Assembly: GCA_020631735.1 (NCBI GenBank)
Contig: CM036209.1
Coordinates: 2,653,478 to 2,717,477 of the forward strand
Direction of reading: 5' to 3'
DNA from: Saccharum officinarum
Lineage: Eukaryota; Streptophyta; Magnoliopsida; Poales; Poaceae
Length of the DNA: 64,000 bases
Positions 34,291 to 44,889 of the stretch are shown in pieces (the first letter of the stretch is position 1; each line of letters begins with the position of its first letter). The notes below the pieces were generated by a model. It was given only the letters and a program-made list of their open reading frames with translations, made no database searches and had not been told where the DNA came from. Made by a program: the position numbers and the translations under genes.

Positions 34291-34622
34291 TCGTTTGGCA
34301 CGGCTCGCTTCACCAGCGAAGACATTTTGTTGTGTTTCAGCTCCATGAACAGCTCTATTGGTAGAGTTAGAGCCGTTTTGGTAAATCGTTTGGCAAACCA
34401 GCTCTACATGTAGAGTTTCTTAAAACATGTTCTCACAGAACGCCACTTAGGATGAGGTGAAGCCGAGAGAAGCCACTATTTTTTTTTGGCTCCTTCTCAC
34501 CCCAAAGCTCTGTGAAAGCACGTTTTTAGGGGCTTTATCGGTGGAGCCGTTTCATTTTACCTCGTTTGGCAGAAAACGGCTTCAAACGGCTCCTGAAGTC
34601 GCTGAAGAAGCCCGCCAAACGA
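34291..34622. mobile_element. MITE (332 bp, TCGTTTGGC ends)
   Basis: The ends TCGTTTGGCACGGCT and GAAGCCCGCCAAACGA form an imperfect terminal inverted repeat. The interior is rich in GGAGCC/GGCTCC words, like the element at 16064-16460. It lies about 300 bp upstream of the RIP gene start and may contribute promoter sequence. Confidence 0.7.
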
Positions 34623-34919
34623 GAGTACGAAGCTGTTACTTCACTGGATGTACACCTGGACTTCTGCATGCATGCATGGCTGGGGCCCCACGACAAGCTC
34701 AAAGCGCGCTTCTTACTGCTTCGCACGTGGACCGTCCGATGCGAATCGTTGCCCACCCACTGCTCCTCCTCCATCTGTCTGGCTAAACAGTGTAGCGTGA
34801 GAGAGACAACCCGGCCGGCGGCATATCAGTCACACCTTTACTATCGTCTCATCGTTCCGCCGCCGCCGCCCCCCTCATCCGTCGCCATCCCATCTGGTCG
34901 GCGGTCCCGCCACCGCATC

Positions 34920-37589
34920 ATGGCGGACCAGCAGCAGGAGGAGGACCAGGCCCGGTCCCGATGCCCGACAGCACAAACCCGCTGTTTCCTGGGGTACTAC
35001 TACGTGCTTCCCTCTCCCTCACTCCAGTCTCTCTCCGGTTGCTCTAACTATTTATTACTACTGCGGTTTATAATAATTAGTACTACTCCAATCAAGATGC
35101 TGCTACTGCTGTTTATAATAATGAAAAGCGTGTCTTTTTCTTCCTAGCGCTTGTCTTTTACTTTCAATTTGCTGCTACACCCCAGATTAAAAAAGGAAAG
35201 AGGGTGGAGGGGAAAAAAAACAGCATTTTTATTGTTCAGATGATTTTCTTTTTTTGGTTTTCTATCCACTGTATATAGGATTCCGTAGGAAAGAAAATTT
35301 CGACAATCCACATTTTATTGGACTTCTAACTTGACAGCAGCAAACTCCACAGCAAACTCACTAGTCACCACGGCAGCTGTAGGTCAACTGAAGGTGATGA
35401 CAAGGATAGCAAAATTTGCTTAATTTATAGAATATTTTGGGAGGTTTTACCGCTTTATAGCTTCAGTAGCTTTCTAGGTTCTAGTTGTTGCACACCCTTC
35501 AATTCAAAAGAATACTCACATTAGCATCAGATCTCATGTTTAAGTCCATATGATCCAATGGACACTGTTTTTGCTTCAGTTCAGAAAGATGTATTGATTA
35601 CCATATAGAGCTTGAAGTTCAGTTATTTGGTTCAAAAAGATATATTGATTATTCTGTAGTTTTTGTTTGCATGTAAACTCTGAGCACCCATGTGATGTAC
35701 AAATGATGAGCGCCTGAAATGTTTCAGGAACAATGATTTGTTTCTGCATTTGCTAGTATACAATTTTGGTCCTTCATGTTTTTTCTTTTCTGATGGTCTT
35801 TTTCTTTGGATTGGTTGATCTTAATAACAACTAATTTGATTAAAAGTTATATTCCTCGCTGGAACTTTTTTGTTACATTTTTTAGCAAAATGTGTCGTAG
35901 AACTCTGAACAGATTTGGTAAATTTCAGTCTGATTAGTATTGGATTGGAAACTCTGCTAGCTGCTAGGCTGTGTGCAGACTCTGCACAAAACATGCAACT
36001 AGTATTGGATCGATTTGGATTTAGGTGGAGTCGGATTGGATAGGATTGGATGTCTCCATTAATTATTAGGATTAGACTGGATAGGATTTCTAGTTGGATG
36101 CTAGTTGGATTCATCTGTTTGGATTTTGGATGTCCGTCCATTCACATGTTTAATGACCTATACAACAGAAACATGCTAAGGGCACCCGCAATAGTAAGAG
36201 CTAATTACTACATTTTTTTTGTTTTATATCGACCATATGATGATAGATTTGTGCACAATTAGACTATTGAATTGTCCTTACTCCAGGGAATCCTTTTTAA
36301 GATGATCTGTTTGGTCTTTTAGGCAATGAAATCTGAATTAACTAAACTGAAGTTCCTACCTGTAAATCAGTTTTTTTTTCTGTTAGCTATTTGCCTAGTT
36401 TGATTATAGCTATCTGAAGCTTTAACAGTTCTAAACCTTTCCATGCATACGTTTATTTTAAAAAAAAATCTAGATCAACCTAGGAGGAAATAGGTGGCAT
36501 TTCATTAAGAAGAAAATATGCATCTAAATTCGTGACAAGGACTTGCACCCGCTGAGCTAGCTCAGCTTCCTTTGCACACATTTCTGGCTGTTTACTTCAA
36601 ATAGTTCCATACAATTGAGTGCCATACAGACTATTGTAGTTGTAGCCATTCACACGTTTACTTTGCCGCGCTGTATCGCAAAATTAATCTCGGCGACTAC
36701 ACTTTGTTACTTGCTTTGTTCCAAATTAAGATCAGTAAACGTTGTAATCTTTGAACTATCAGGCTTTGGTATGAGTTGTCCCAAAATTAAGTTTTTTTTT
36801 CTCACATGTGTGCAGGCCCTGAGATACCATTGGCAGCAACATTTGGATGAGGAGAGGATGGCAAAATTGCACGATGACATGATTCAATGGATCAAAGATG
36901 AACTGGCTAAGAAGGCGAAGGCCGAAAACAATGGGATCGCACAGGTTGTCACTCAGGAGGTTAATGGCACCAGCTATTCATTCGGGCTTACTGCTGACTC
37001 GGGCTTTTTCAAGCTTGTTATCACACCAGCATCAGATTTCACTGATCAGCAACGGCCCTTGGTGCTGGTCTTTAGCTTTCGTGACTTATACCTTCTGGGA
37101 TTCTTTCACGGTACGACCTGGTATCTGTTCAATGATGCTGACCTCGAGGGTAGCGGCCACCTGGAACATCCTGGTGCCTGTCAACTGTTGGACTTCAAGG
37201 GCTCTTATGTCGACACCCACTTCGCAAGCGTTGAGTTAAGCAACTACAATCTTTTTCAGTCTTATGATTCACTCATGCATTACCCAAATAGGTCCCGAAA
37301 TGAGATCATGGTGGCCGTATTTCGCTATATTGTTATCATACCGGAGGCATGCAGATTTCCCGAGTGGCACAGCCGTGTGCAATTCATACTAAAGAATATG
37401 TTAACTGAGACAATCAGGAAGAAGTTCCGGATTTGGTTTAAAGATTGGAGCACCATCTGCAAAAAGGCTCGTCGAGGGGCAGACAGGTTTGTGGCAAGGC
37501 CAGGTGACTACTTCACCACCTTTGAGAGCCTCGTGCAGACCATACATGAAGGTGTGGCGTTGAGCCGGCCACCGGCTGACCAGCTTTGA
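34920..37589 (+). CDS. Ribosome-inactivating protein-like rRNA N-glycosidase, two exons (285 aa)
   Basis: Predicted member of the RIP family (Pfam RIP fold), which removes an adenine from the sarcin-ricin loop of large-subunit rRNA. Exons are 34920-35003 and 36816-37589, with a 1.8-kb intron. A donor at 35004 keeps the frame and links exon 1 (start MADQQQEED) to ALRYHW; acceptor CATGTGTGCAG precedes 36816. The domain spans about residues 45-265. Family active-site positions appear present: Tyr120 in LYLLGF, Tyr159 in GSYVD, Glu205 and Arg208 in PEACRF, and Trp239 in DWSTICKK. The PROSITE-style signature around Glu/Arg is only partly matched (Cys before Arg, Pro after Phe), so activity is uncertain. 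No signal peptide and no lectin chain are seen, which suggests a cytosolic single-chain protein. The donor is weak (TAC|GTGCTT), so the exon 1 end could differ. A DUF6598 gene follows on the same strand. Confidence 0.8.
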
Positions 37590-38164
37590 TGATCGCTGAC
37601 GTTGTTGCATGGTGTTTACTCAAGTATGAAGTATCCATCTAAAGCACCATGCTACTGTGCTCGTGATGTTTTGCTCATGCACACTATCATTTTCCTTTTT
37701 GTTTTTAAGAAGCATAGCCAAAACGTTCGGGTGTTTCTCAACTAGTGTCTCTGAACGCGAAGAGAGATCTGTCAGCTTGATTACATCTGTTGGCCAAGTG
37801 GAATGGCGGAAGCACAGGCCACTGCCTTCTGTTTTGCGTGTGATAGTAAAGCTTATCTGGAGGAGTTTGATGCGAACTTGATTGGCTCTAAATAGCAACC
37901 GCTACTCGATGAAAATCAGTCCTTAACTTATTTTATTAGAGTCCACTTCTTTTGTTCAGTGCTTTGCTTTCAATGTACCATTATCAGCATCAGTGTGATG
38001 CATCAAGTTTTCAGTAGCATTGTTAGCTGGTTCAGGAACACTTGTGGAATCAGAAGGTCAGGTCCAAAACCCTGACGTTCTTGTTCTTTTGCTTCTTTTC
38101 ATTTGCATGTTGTTGAATGCAAGTACAACGACTAGTTCAGTGAAAGCAGGACACCGACTTAACT

Positions 38165-38960
38165 TTTTTTTTTGACAGAACTGGAGGGGCCAAAGCCCCT
38201 ACAGGTATTTATTAAGAAAAAGAGTTCAAGCAATACAACAAAGTATTGAGAACAAAAGAACAAAACACAACCCAGAGAAAATTAAGACACAAAAAAAGAG
38301 AGGAAGAAAATAAAGCTAAGAAGCGAGATTACAACAGATTTTGGATCCATAAGTCGAAGATTATCGAGTCCTTTGCTTTGGCCCTCAGGGTCAGCAGATT
38401 AATTTCCTTCAGGAAAATTTCCTTTGCGCGTTGCACTTGAGGCTGGATATTATTGAAAATGAAGTCATTTCTAACTGTCCAGATTGCCCAACTCATTAGA
38501 ATTGCAGAGATCATGAAGAATCTTTGGTTGCCTTGTAATCTTATTTTGGAATAGATGTTCAGGTTATTCTGGAATGTTATATCCAGCAGGTTCCAACAGT
38601 CTCTGGCAAAAAGGACATTCCAAGAATAGATGTTCAGAGGTTTCCTCAACCATCAGGGTGCACATGACACTGTTGTAAGAGTGCAGCTGCATGTTTTTTC
38701 TTTTTAGGATGTTTCTTGTGCTTAACCTATCAATTAGAAGTAGCCAGAAAAAAACTTTGTGTTTAGGTTGACAAAAGCATTTCTAGAGCCATTTGAAAGC
38801 TTGATGAACCTGTGACTGCCCTATCAAAAATCTGTAAATTTTTTATGTTGAGAAATCTCCCTAGATTGAATGCCAAGAGTCTTGTTGATTTGTCAGAGGA
38901 AAGTGATCTTTCAGAGACTGAATCTGTAGCAGCTGCTCGAAGGCTTCAGCTGAGAGTGGC
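38165..38960 (-). mobile_element. LINE (L1-like) 3' end, 5'-truncated
   Basis: On the minus strand a poly(A) (seen as T-run at 38166-38174) ends the element. Upstream of it lie the typical grass LINE 3' words (GGGGCTTTGGCCCC-like hairpin near 38190) and a decayed C-terminal zinc-binding reverse-transcriptase region (zf-RVT): HKVFFWLLLIDRLSTRN (about 38765-38715) and RFFMISAILMSWAIWTVRND (about 38525-38466). One reading frame of 106 aa at 38649-38329 carries the last part. The 5' boundary is approximate. Nearby, TGTCTTAGCAAAGGAATATA occurs twice about 57 bp apart (near 39021 and 39079). Confidence 0.8.
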
Positions 38961-39099
38961 AGGTTGAACTGAATAGATAGGGAATGCTGATTTATCATAC
39001 TCTGCACTGATATCATTTTTGTCTTAGCAAAGGAATATAATTCTGGGTGCTGCCTACTGAAAGGCTCATTGATCCATGTGTCTTAGCAAAGGAATATAA

Positions 39100-40131
39100 T
39101 TTTGATGATAAAGTGAATATGCCATAAATATTGATTTTTTAAATTTTCACATGCAGGGTGTTGTGAGGACGGGTGTGGCAAAGTATCGCGGATATTGTCA
39201 CGAGCAGGTGCATACTCCACCCGCACTATACCTGATCTGTTGCCATCCCTAACCTAGCCTACGCCATCCCTACGCACCGGTCCAACTCAAGCCCAACCCG
39301 CAACCTCTCCATGCTCTCGGGGTCTTTTCCTCTCATGTATGTATCCACCCCTCCGGCCTCCATTTCTCCGTTTGTCAACTCACGTTTTTAGTGTGTTTCC
39401 CTATGTGCTATTATCAAAGTTCAAAATTTCTTGAGTTATTAGAAAAGTTTGCCGGTCTTCAATGACACTCTCGAAATTTTTATTTCTCTCATGCCACTGT
39501 CGTCCACTTCCATCGCGTTTGGACGATCTGTTGGCTTTGTCACGTGGGTCCAAGCAAGGAAAAGGTCGAGACTGGTCTCCCCTGAGTTCTCCTTGAAAGG
39601 TTCTTACCGTCGTGAATCGTGATAGCATATTTGACAAAAAAATCGAATGACGTGGCACTTTTTAAATATAGACAAGAGAAAATATACCTAGGCTGTCGTG
39701 GAACACTACATTGTAGGTGGGTTTTCTATTTTTCATAATGCTAATTTTTGTAATTTGGAATCTAATTTTACCTTATCTTTTGGAGTTGCTCTTAGTGTTT
39801 ACTTCCTCTATCCTGGAATATAAGGTATTGAAACATGCAAAATTTTCCAAATTAGTGTCTATATACAACCAGGCTAAGTATAGTAAACACAGTCTTTCTA
39901 TAGTTAATAACGGAGGTCAGCTAGGCTCATAAGGGGAAATCAGGCCCATAAGAAAGGCCCTGATACGTGCAACCTGCATAGGCCCAAATTATTGCGAAGG
40001 CCCTGATCCACAGGATCATCCTCGTCGTCCTCGTGTGAGCGGCACCCACAAACCCTAGATCAGACATCAGATGTTTGGATAGGTTCATTCACTTCTTTCC
40101 CCTTTCCTTGGTCGGCGGCGGCTTTGTGTTC
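39100..40131. other. Intergenic sequence and DUF6598 5' flank
   Basis: No gene or complete element was recognised between the LINE remnant and the DUF6598 start. A GGCCCATAAGAAAGGCCC inverted motif lies near 39942. The last 100 bp are presumed promoter and 5' UTR. Confidence 0.4.
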
Positions 40132-42787
40132 ATGGCGGATGGTAGCGTATCCATGCCTTGCGGGCGCCGCGACTTCACCCCGCGGTCCGTCCTGCGTGCC
40201 TCCTTGGGATCGGATTCGGACAGACTCTCCTCCGTGGTGAAGGATTGTGGTAAGAAGCTCTCAGGCTTGGAACCTTTCGTCGACGTCGACGAGGCAAAGC
40301 GATTGGCCGAGGAGGCGGAACGGATGCGGTATCTGCGGGAGATGGCACGAGAGAAGAAAGAGGACAATCTGCAGCAAATGCTGGAAGATACCGTCCTCGA
40401 CTTCGATCCCAAGCAAGGGGGCGAGTACTACACCAGATTTACCTTCGCCGACCTCACAAAATTCGATCTCGACGAGGAGTGTAAGTCCAACCCCATCGGT
40501 TCATTTCTGATCAGATCAATTCCCCTGCCTTGACCTTTAGTCATATCTACTGTACTGCTTACACGATCAGAGTATACTATACTATATTCTATGTTATTTG
40601 TGCTTTCAAATATTTTTTTGTTTGTCTATTCGAGCAGAGGTCATCACTGTCTGAATTTCTGTCTCTTGAATTCGAAATTGCAATTGTACTTCACCGTTTA
40701 TACTATCTTGAACTATTAGTATGAATCTTATATGACTAAAGGATTCTGGTAACAGACTCTCCTCCGTGTTCAATTCTGATCAGATCAATTCCTCTGCTCT
40801 GCCCTACCCTGCCCTGACCTTTAGTCGTATCTACTGCATTGCCGTCCATGAACAATTACAAAATTTTACACGATCAGAGTATTATACTCCATTCTATGTT
40901 AATTTGTGCTTTCAAATATGTTTTGTTGGTCTATTCTAGCGGAGGTCATCACTGTCTGAGTTTTTGTCTTGGATCGGCAAGTGCATGTGTACTTCAACAT
41001 TTATACTATCTTGAACTGTTAGCTTGAGTCTTATTTGTATAGAGCCTATCTTGATTCTTTTATTTTAATTTTCACACCACAGCGCCCCTTGGTCCGATGA
41101 GATTTACTGATGCTGTCTACAAAAATAAGGACGACTATGAGCTGTGTGAGGGAATAAACTTCTTCTCTGTGAGAATAACCACTTCCGATGTTGGCTTCCC
41201 CATCAATGTGTATGGCACTGTCATTGCCAGAGACAGTCTGGACAAGAGGTGTGTTTATCTCTTCAGCCGTGAGAGAGATCAGTGCCAACTCATCAACTCT
41301 GAGGTATGTACATTGGGCCGATTGGCAACACTGTTCCTCTAAATGAAGAACTGCTTGTATTTATTATGTGTGAGTTAGACAAGGATTGCAAAATTACACT
41401 GGCCTGCAATTGATTTCTATTGATCAATAAAGTAATCGCTAGTGGTTAGTTGGTCAATTACCTGTGTGATATTCATCCTCGTTTCTTGTTCTGAATTTAT
41501 TTTTGGTGCTGAAAGTTGGAAATTTACACGCTACTGATCAATAATCCCAGAATATTAGACAATCTGTATAGTTTCCAAATGTTACTAAATTGCAGATGTT
41601 CAGTGTGGAGGGTAAACTTGTGATGTGTTAGTTTTCAAGTCTTTTTGGTAGGCATAATTAGCATCCCAAGGTTCATGAACAACTGGTAGAGAGAACTAGG
41701 TGATGCAACATCCCTTGTCTTATGGGATTCCGCGAAATGTGTACACACTGATCCAATTGTTGTCCAATAGAAGTACATTGCTGTTTCTAGGGTGTGGTGT
41801 GGATATTGTATGGAACAGAATAAACCTAAAGTTAAACATTTTTTTTACAAAAATTTATGTGAACATAAGTATGTATAATATATTAATGAACTATATTTGA
41901 ACCCTTTGGCATAATATTTGTTTCTTATATTAGGGAAATTATTTATCACATTTTATTATATCGACATCATGCTTAATGGTACAACCATATGAACCTACAG
42001 CATCGTGATACCACTTGTAAACTGATCATTAACTGTTTCATCTGTGGTAGTAGTTTACATATGCTGGTTGGCTGTAATCATTCTATTTTGATTACAGCAT
42101 TGTATTCAGAGAAATATAACATAACACTAATATATAATGTAAACTTTTTCGTAGGATGAATCTTTGATCTTGACAGGTCCAAAACGAGGACTCGCATTGA
42201 TAGGTCCAAACTATGTTGAGATTGATTTGAAGATTAAGGATCATCAAGGGCAGGACAAAGAACTCAGTAAAGGAATGTTATCTATCAATGGCATAGAGCG
42301 TCGACGGTTGAAGCAATGTGTGCTTGAAAGTGACAATCTTGCTACCAGGCTTAGTACTGTGGATGTGCTGTACGGAGTTGTGAAAGATGCAGTGGAGGGT
42401 ACTATTGCAATTGAAGTTCTACAAGGAGACTTTAATGGAAAAATCACTGCCCAGACCACCAGTATCCTGAACACCATTGTGCTTTATGATAGTGAAGTGG
42501 CTGGTGGCATGACTGGTGATGGTACTGGATCTATCAAGCTTTTGCGATCCATCGTATCTGTGTATGTGAAGGATAAGCTGATTATTGTTGCTGAAACCAG
42601 TGATGGTAAGTTTAAACAAACCATTGATTTTACTCCCAAGATCAACGGTAGAGAAGAAGATGTCATAACTATTGGTGTCACTAAGATTGATTTTACTCCC
42701 AAGATCAACAGTAGAGAAGAAGAAGTCATAACTATTGGTGTCACTAAGATGCGGGTGAAGGTTGCTTGGTCGATAATGGACTTTTGA
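40132..42787 (+). CDS. DUF6598 domain protein, three exons (400 aa)
   Basis: Exons 40132-40480, 41083-41303 and 42155-42787 join with GT-AG sites (AGT|GTAAGT, CACAG|CG; GAG|GTATGT, CGTAG|GAT) and consistent phases. The total is 1203 nt for 400 aa plus stop. The start ATG at 40132 opens MADGSVSMPCGRRD; no signal peptide or membrane segment is evident. A charged helical N-terminal region (about 60-95, AKRLAEEAERMRYLREMAREKKED) precedes the domain. The beta-rich DUF6598-type region covers about residues 115-400 (PMRFTDAVYKNKDDYELCEG, INVYGTVIARDSLDKRCVYLF, GPKRGLALIGPNYVEIDLKI). DUF6598 is a family expanded in grasses with no established biochemical activity. Residues 347-367 and 368-388 are a perfect-length 21-residue tandem duplication near the C terminus. 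It is next to the RIP gene on the same strand. Confidence 0.85.
42623..42748 (+). repeat. 63-bp in-frame tandem duplication in DUF6598 exon 3
   Basis: Copies at 42623-42685 and 42686-42748 both encode IDFTPKIN(G/S)REE(D/E)VITIG plus VTK. They differ by only a few bases, so the duplication is recent. Confidence 0.97.
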
Positions 42788-42889
42788 GTGAGCTGTTTGC
42801 ACCTTAAAGGTTTGATGATGACAGGAATCTGTATGATTCGTTGCAACATTAGAGTAGCGATGTTAGGATCAGTATGTATTGGACCCTAA

Positions 42890-43030
42890 GGAGTGCCTAA
42901 CGTGTTTAGCCTGTTATGTTGAATGACCTATTGTGTAACTTGGGCCTGCTGTGTTGAACTGTTGTCTAACGTGTTCGGCCTGCTGTGTTGAACTATTGGC
43001 TAACGTGTTGTACTCTTATCCTGCTGTATC
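42890..43030 (+). repeat. Degenerate short tandem repeat in DUF6598 3' flank
   Basis: The words CTAACGTGTT and GCCTGCTGTGTTGAAC recur three times with spacing of about 43-50 nt, probably within the 3' UTR. Confidence 0.7.
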
Positions 43031-44889
43031 ATGAACGTGTGTGATACTTCTATGTTCTCTGTCTTCATCCTTCCAGGCGTACAGAATAAATCTGACAGGT
43101 CATAAAGGTTTTGACAACAGTGGTACAAAGTTAAACCAGAATCTGTGACAACGTTTTCATGTCATCTTCACAGTTCACACAGAGACAATGAACAATCTCG
43201 TCCACACAGAAATAATGAACAATCTAGGAAATTTGTACAGGTGAGATACCACCTGTGTTGACAAAATGGGGCGAAATTAGCCTGGGTTGGGCTGGCTTCG
43301 ACCGCAGGTGAATTGGGCTCACCGGCGGAGCCAGAACCTCGATGTGGAGCTGGTGGGCCGGTGGCTGATCATGACCTCGTGTATAGCTTGTTTGCAGCCG
43401 CGAAACATTAATCTATACAATTATACTACTAGATTTGAGTCAATATGAATTCTGCTAGCTTGCTTGTTTGCAGACATAGAACCGAAGATAGGCATTGGCT
43501 AGAAGAATTTGTGAATCTTTAATGTTTCCAGTTTTTATAAATTATATCCCTTTTAATATATAACTAGTTGAGGAAATTAATAACCGCGCCCATTTTATAA
43601 AAGAAAATGTAATAATCTAAATCATTCCACTCTGCACACGGTGGTTTTTCTAAAGTAAAAAAATGCACTGCTATTGTGTTATAAAACTAGTTTTAGTTGG
43701 CAATCGGTATCAACAATTTTTTTAACGAACATTCAATATCAACGCTAGTTTCAAAAGAAAACTACGTGGGCCCGTAAAAAAAGTGAGACCAGTACATGCA
43801 TATATTTTTTTGTATTAAATAAAAGGTAAATTTGTAAATTAACTTTTACATGTGTCAACACAGCTACGCTAGGAAGGACCCGCCCCATTCTATGATCTGA
43901 TCATTAATTTAGCTGATGGGCCAAACCAATTAAATTCGACCCCAAGGTCATGAACCAACTGAACTCAATCAACCCTAGGGTTGACCCTTTGCAGCCTTTC
44001 TCGTCAGTTGCCTCTAGAGGCTTCTCCGTGTGGACTTGCCTCTTGGCCACCGGAAACTAATGTACCGGTTGAAGCCCTGGTCTAAGTTACATCTGAAAAG
44101 ATCTAGATAGCTAGAGGTAAATATCCTATTAAGAATTTCTTTATAAATCACAACACTAGAGCAAAGTGGTAAAAACAATAAGCAACCCTAATAACAACTA
44201 CTTTGTCTAGCCTAATTCACACCAATGCAAGTCTCCTAGACAATTGTAGTAGCAAGGTTACTACTAGCACACTCAAGCAAGCAAACAGGCTAGCGCTACT
44301 CTAATTGAGCTAAACTAGCAAAGCAACTAAAACTAGCTACTCTACCAACTAGGGCTACAACTACAACTAGAGAGCAAGAGTGGTGTCCTTCTTCTCTCCC
44401 CCTAGTTTTGATAAGGATATGGCCCGAGGCCAATGAGGCAAGGATGAGCGGGAGTTGTCCTTGTCGCCTAGAGAGCGAGAGTGGTGGTGAGTTGTGTGGT
44501 GACTGTGTGTGGATATGGATGGGATGGATGGATGGATAATTGGTTAAAACTTGAGAATTAAATTAATTACTTAATGATGATTGCATAGGAAACTACAACC
44601 AATTAGTAGGCTTTTTCACCAGTTTCCACAAAGCAATGAGCAAAGCATAGGTAGAGAGCCAGTGGCCAGTATAAATCATACTGAAAATTGTTTAGGAGGT
44701 GAGGAGCCCGAGTATGACTACACCACTGACGGATGGGAGGATTAGAGGGTCTTGTCCTACGCTCGAGTCTGCCTGTGGAGGAGGAGGCTTCACCTAGTAA
44801 GGTGCTACGTCTAATCTCATGCTATTCTATATGTTGTGTGGTGTGTGGTTCTGCCAAGTGGCGATATAATAATTATGGGTAAACCTCTC
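43031..44889. other. Non-genic stretch
   Basis: No supported gene. A GGATG-type short repeat lies near 44511-44542, and AACTAGC-rich sequence near 44200-44360 resembles the Copia-like LTR interior at 47580-47720. It is probably retrotransposon debris. Confidence 0.4.

Noticed and set aside
33569..34413. Long plus- and minus-strand frames around the invertase fragment as new genes
   Set aside because: Invertase blocks jump between frames, which shows a frameshifted pseudogene. The frames are GC-driven shadows.
36615..36815. Upstream start for the RIP protein at 36615
   Set aside because: The stretch ends in a polypyrimidine tract and CAG acceptor at 36815, so it is intron. The exon at 34920-35003 joins in frame instead.
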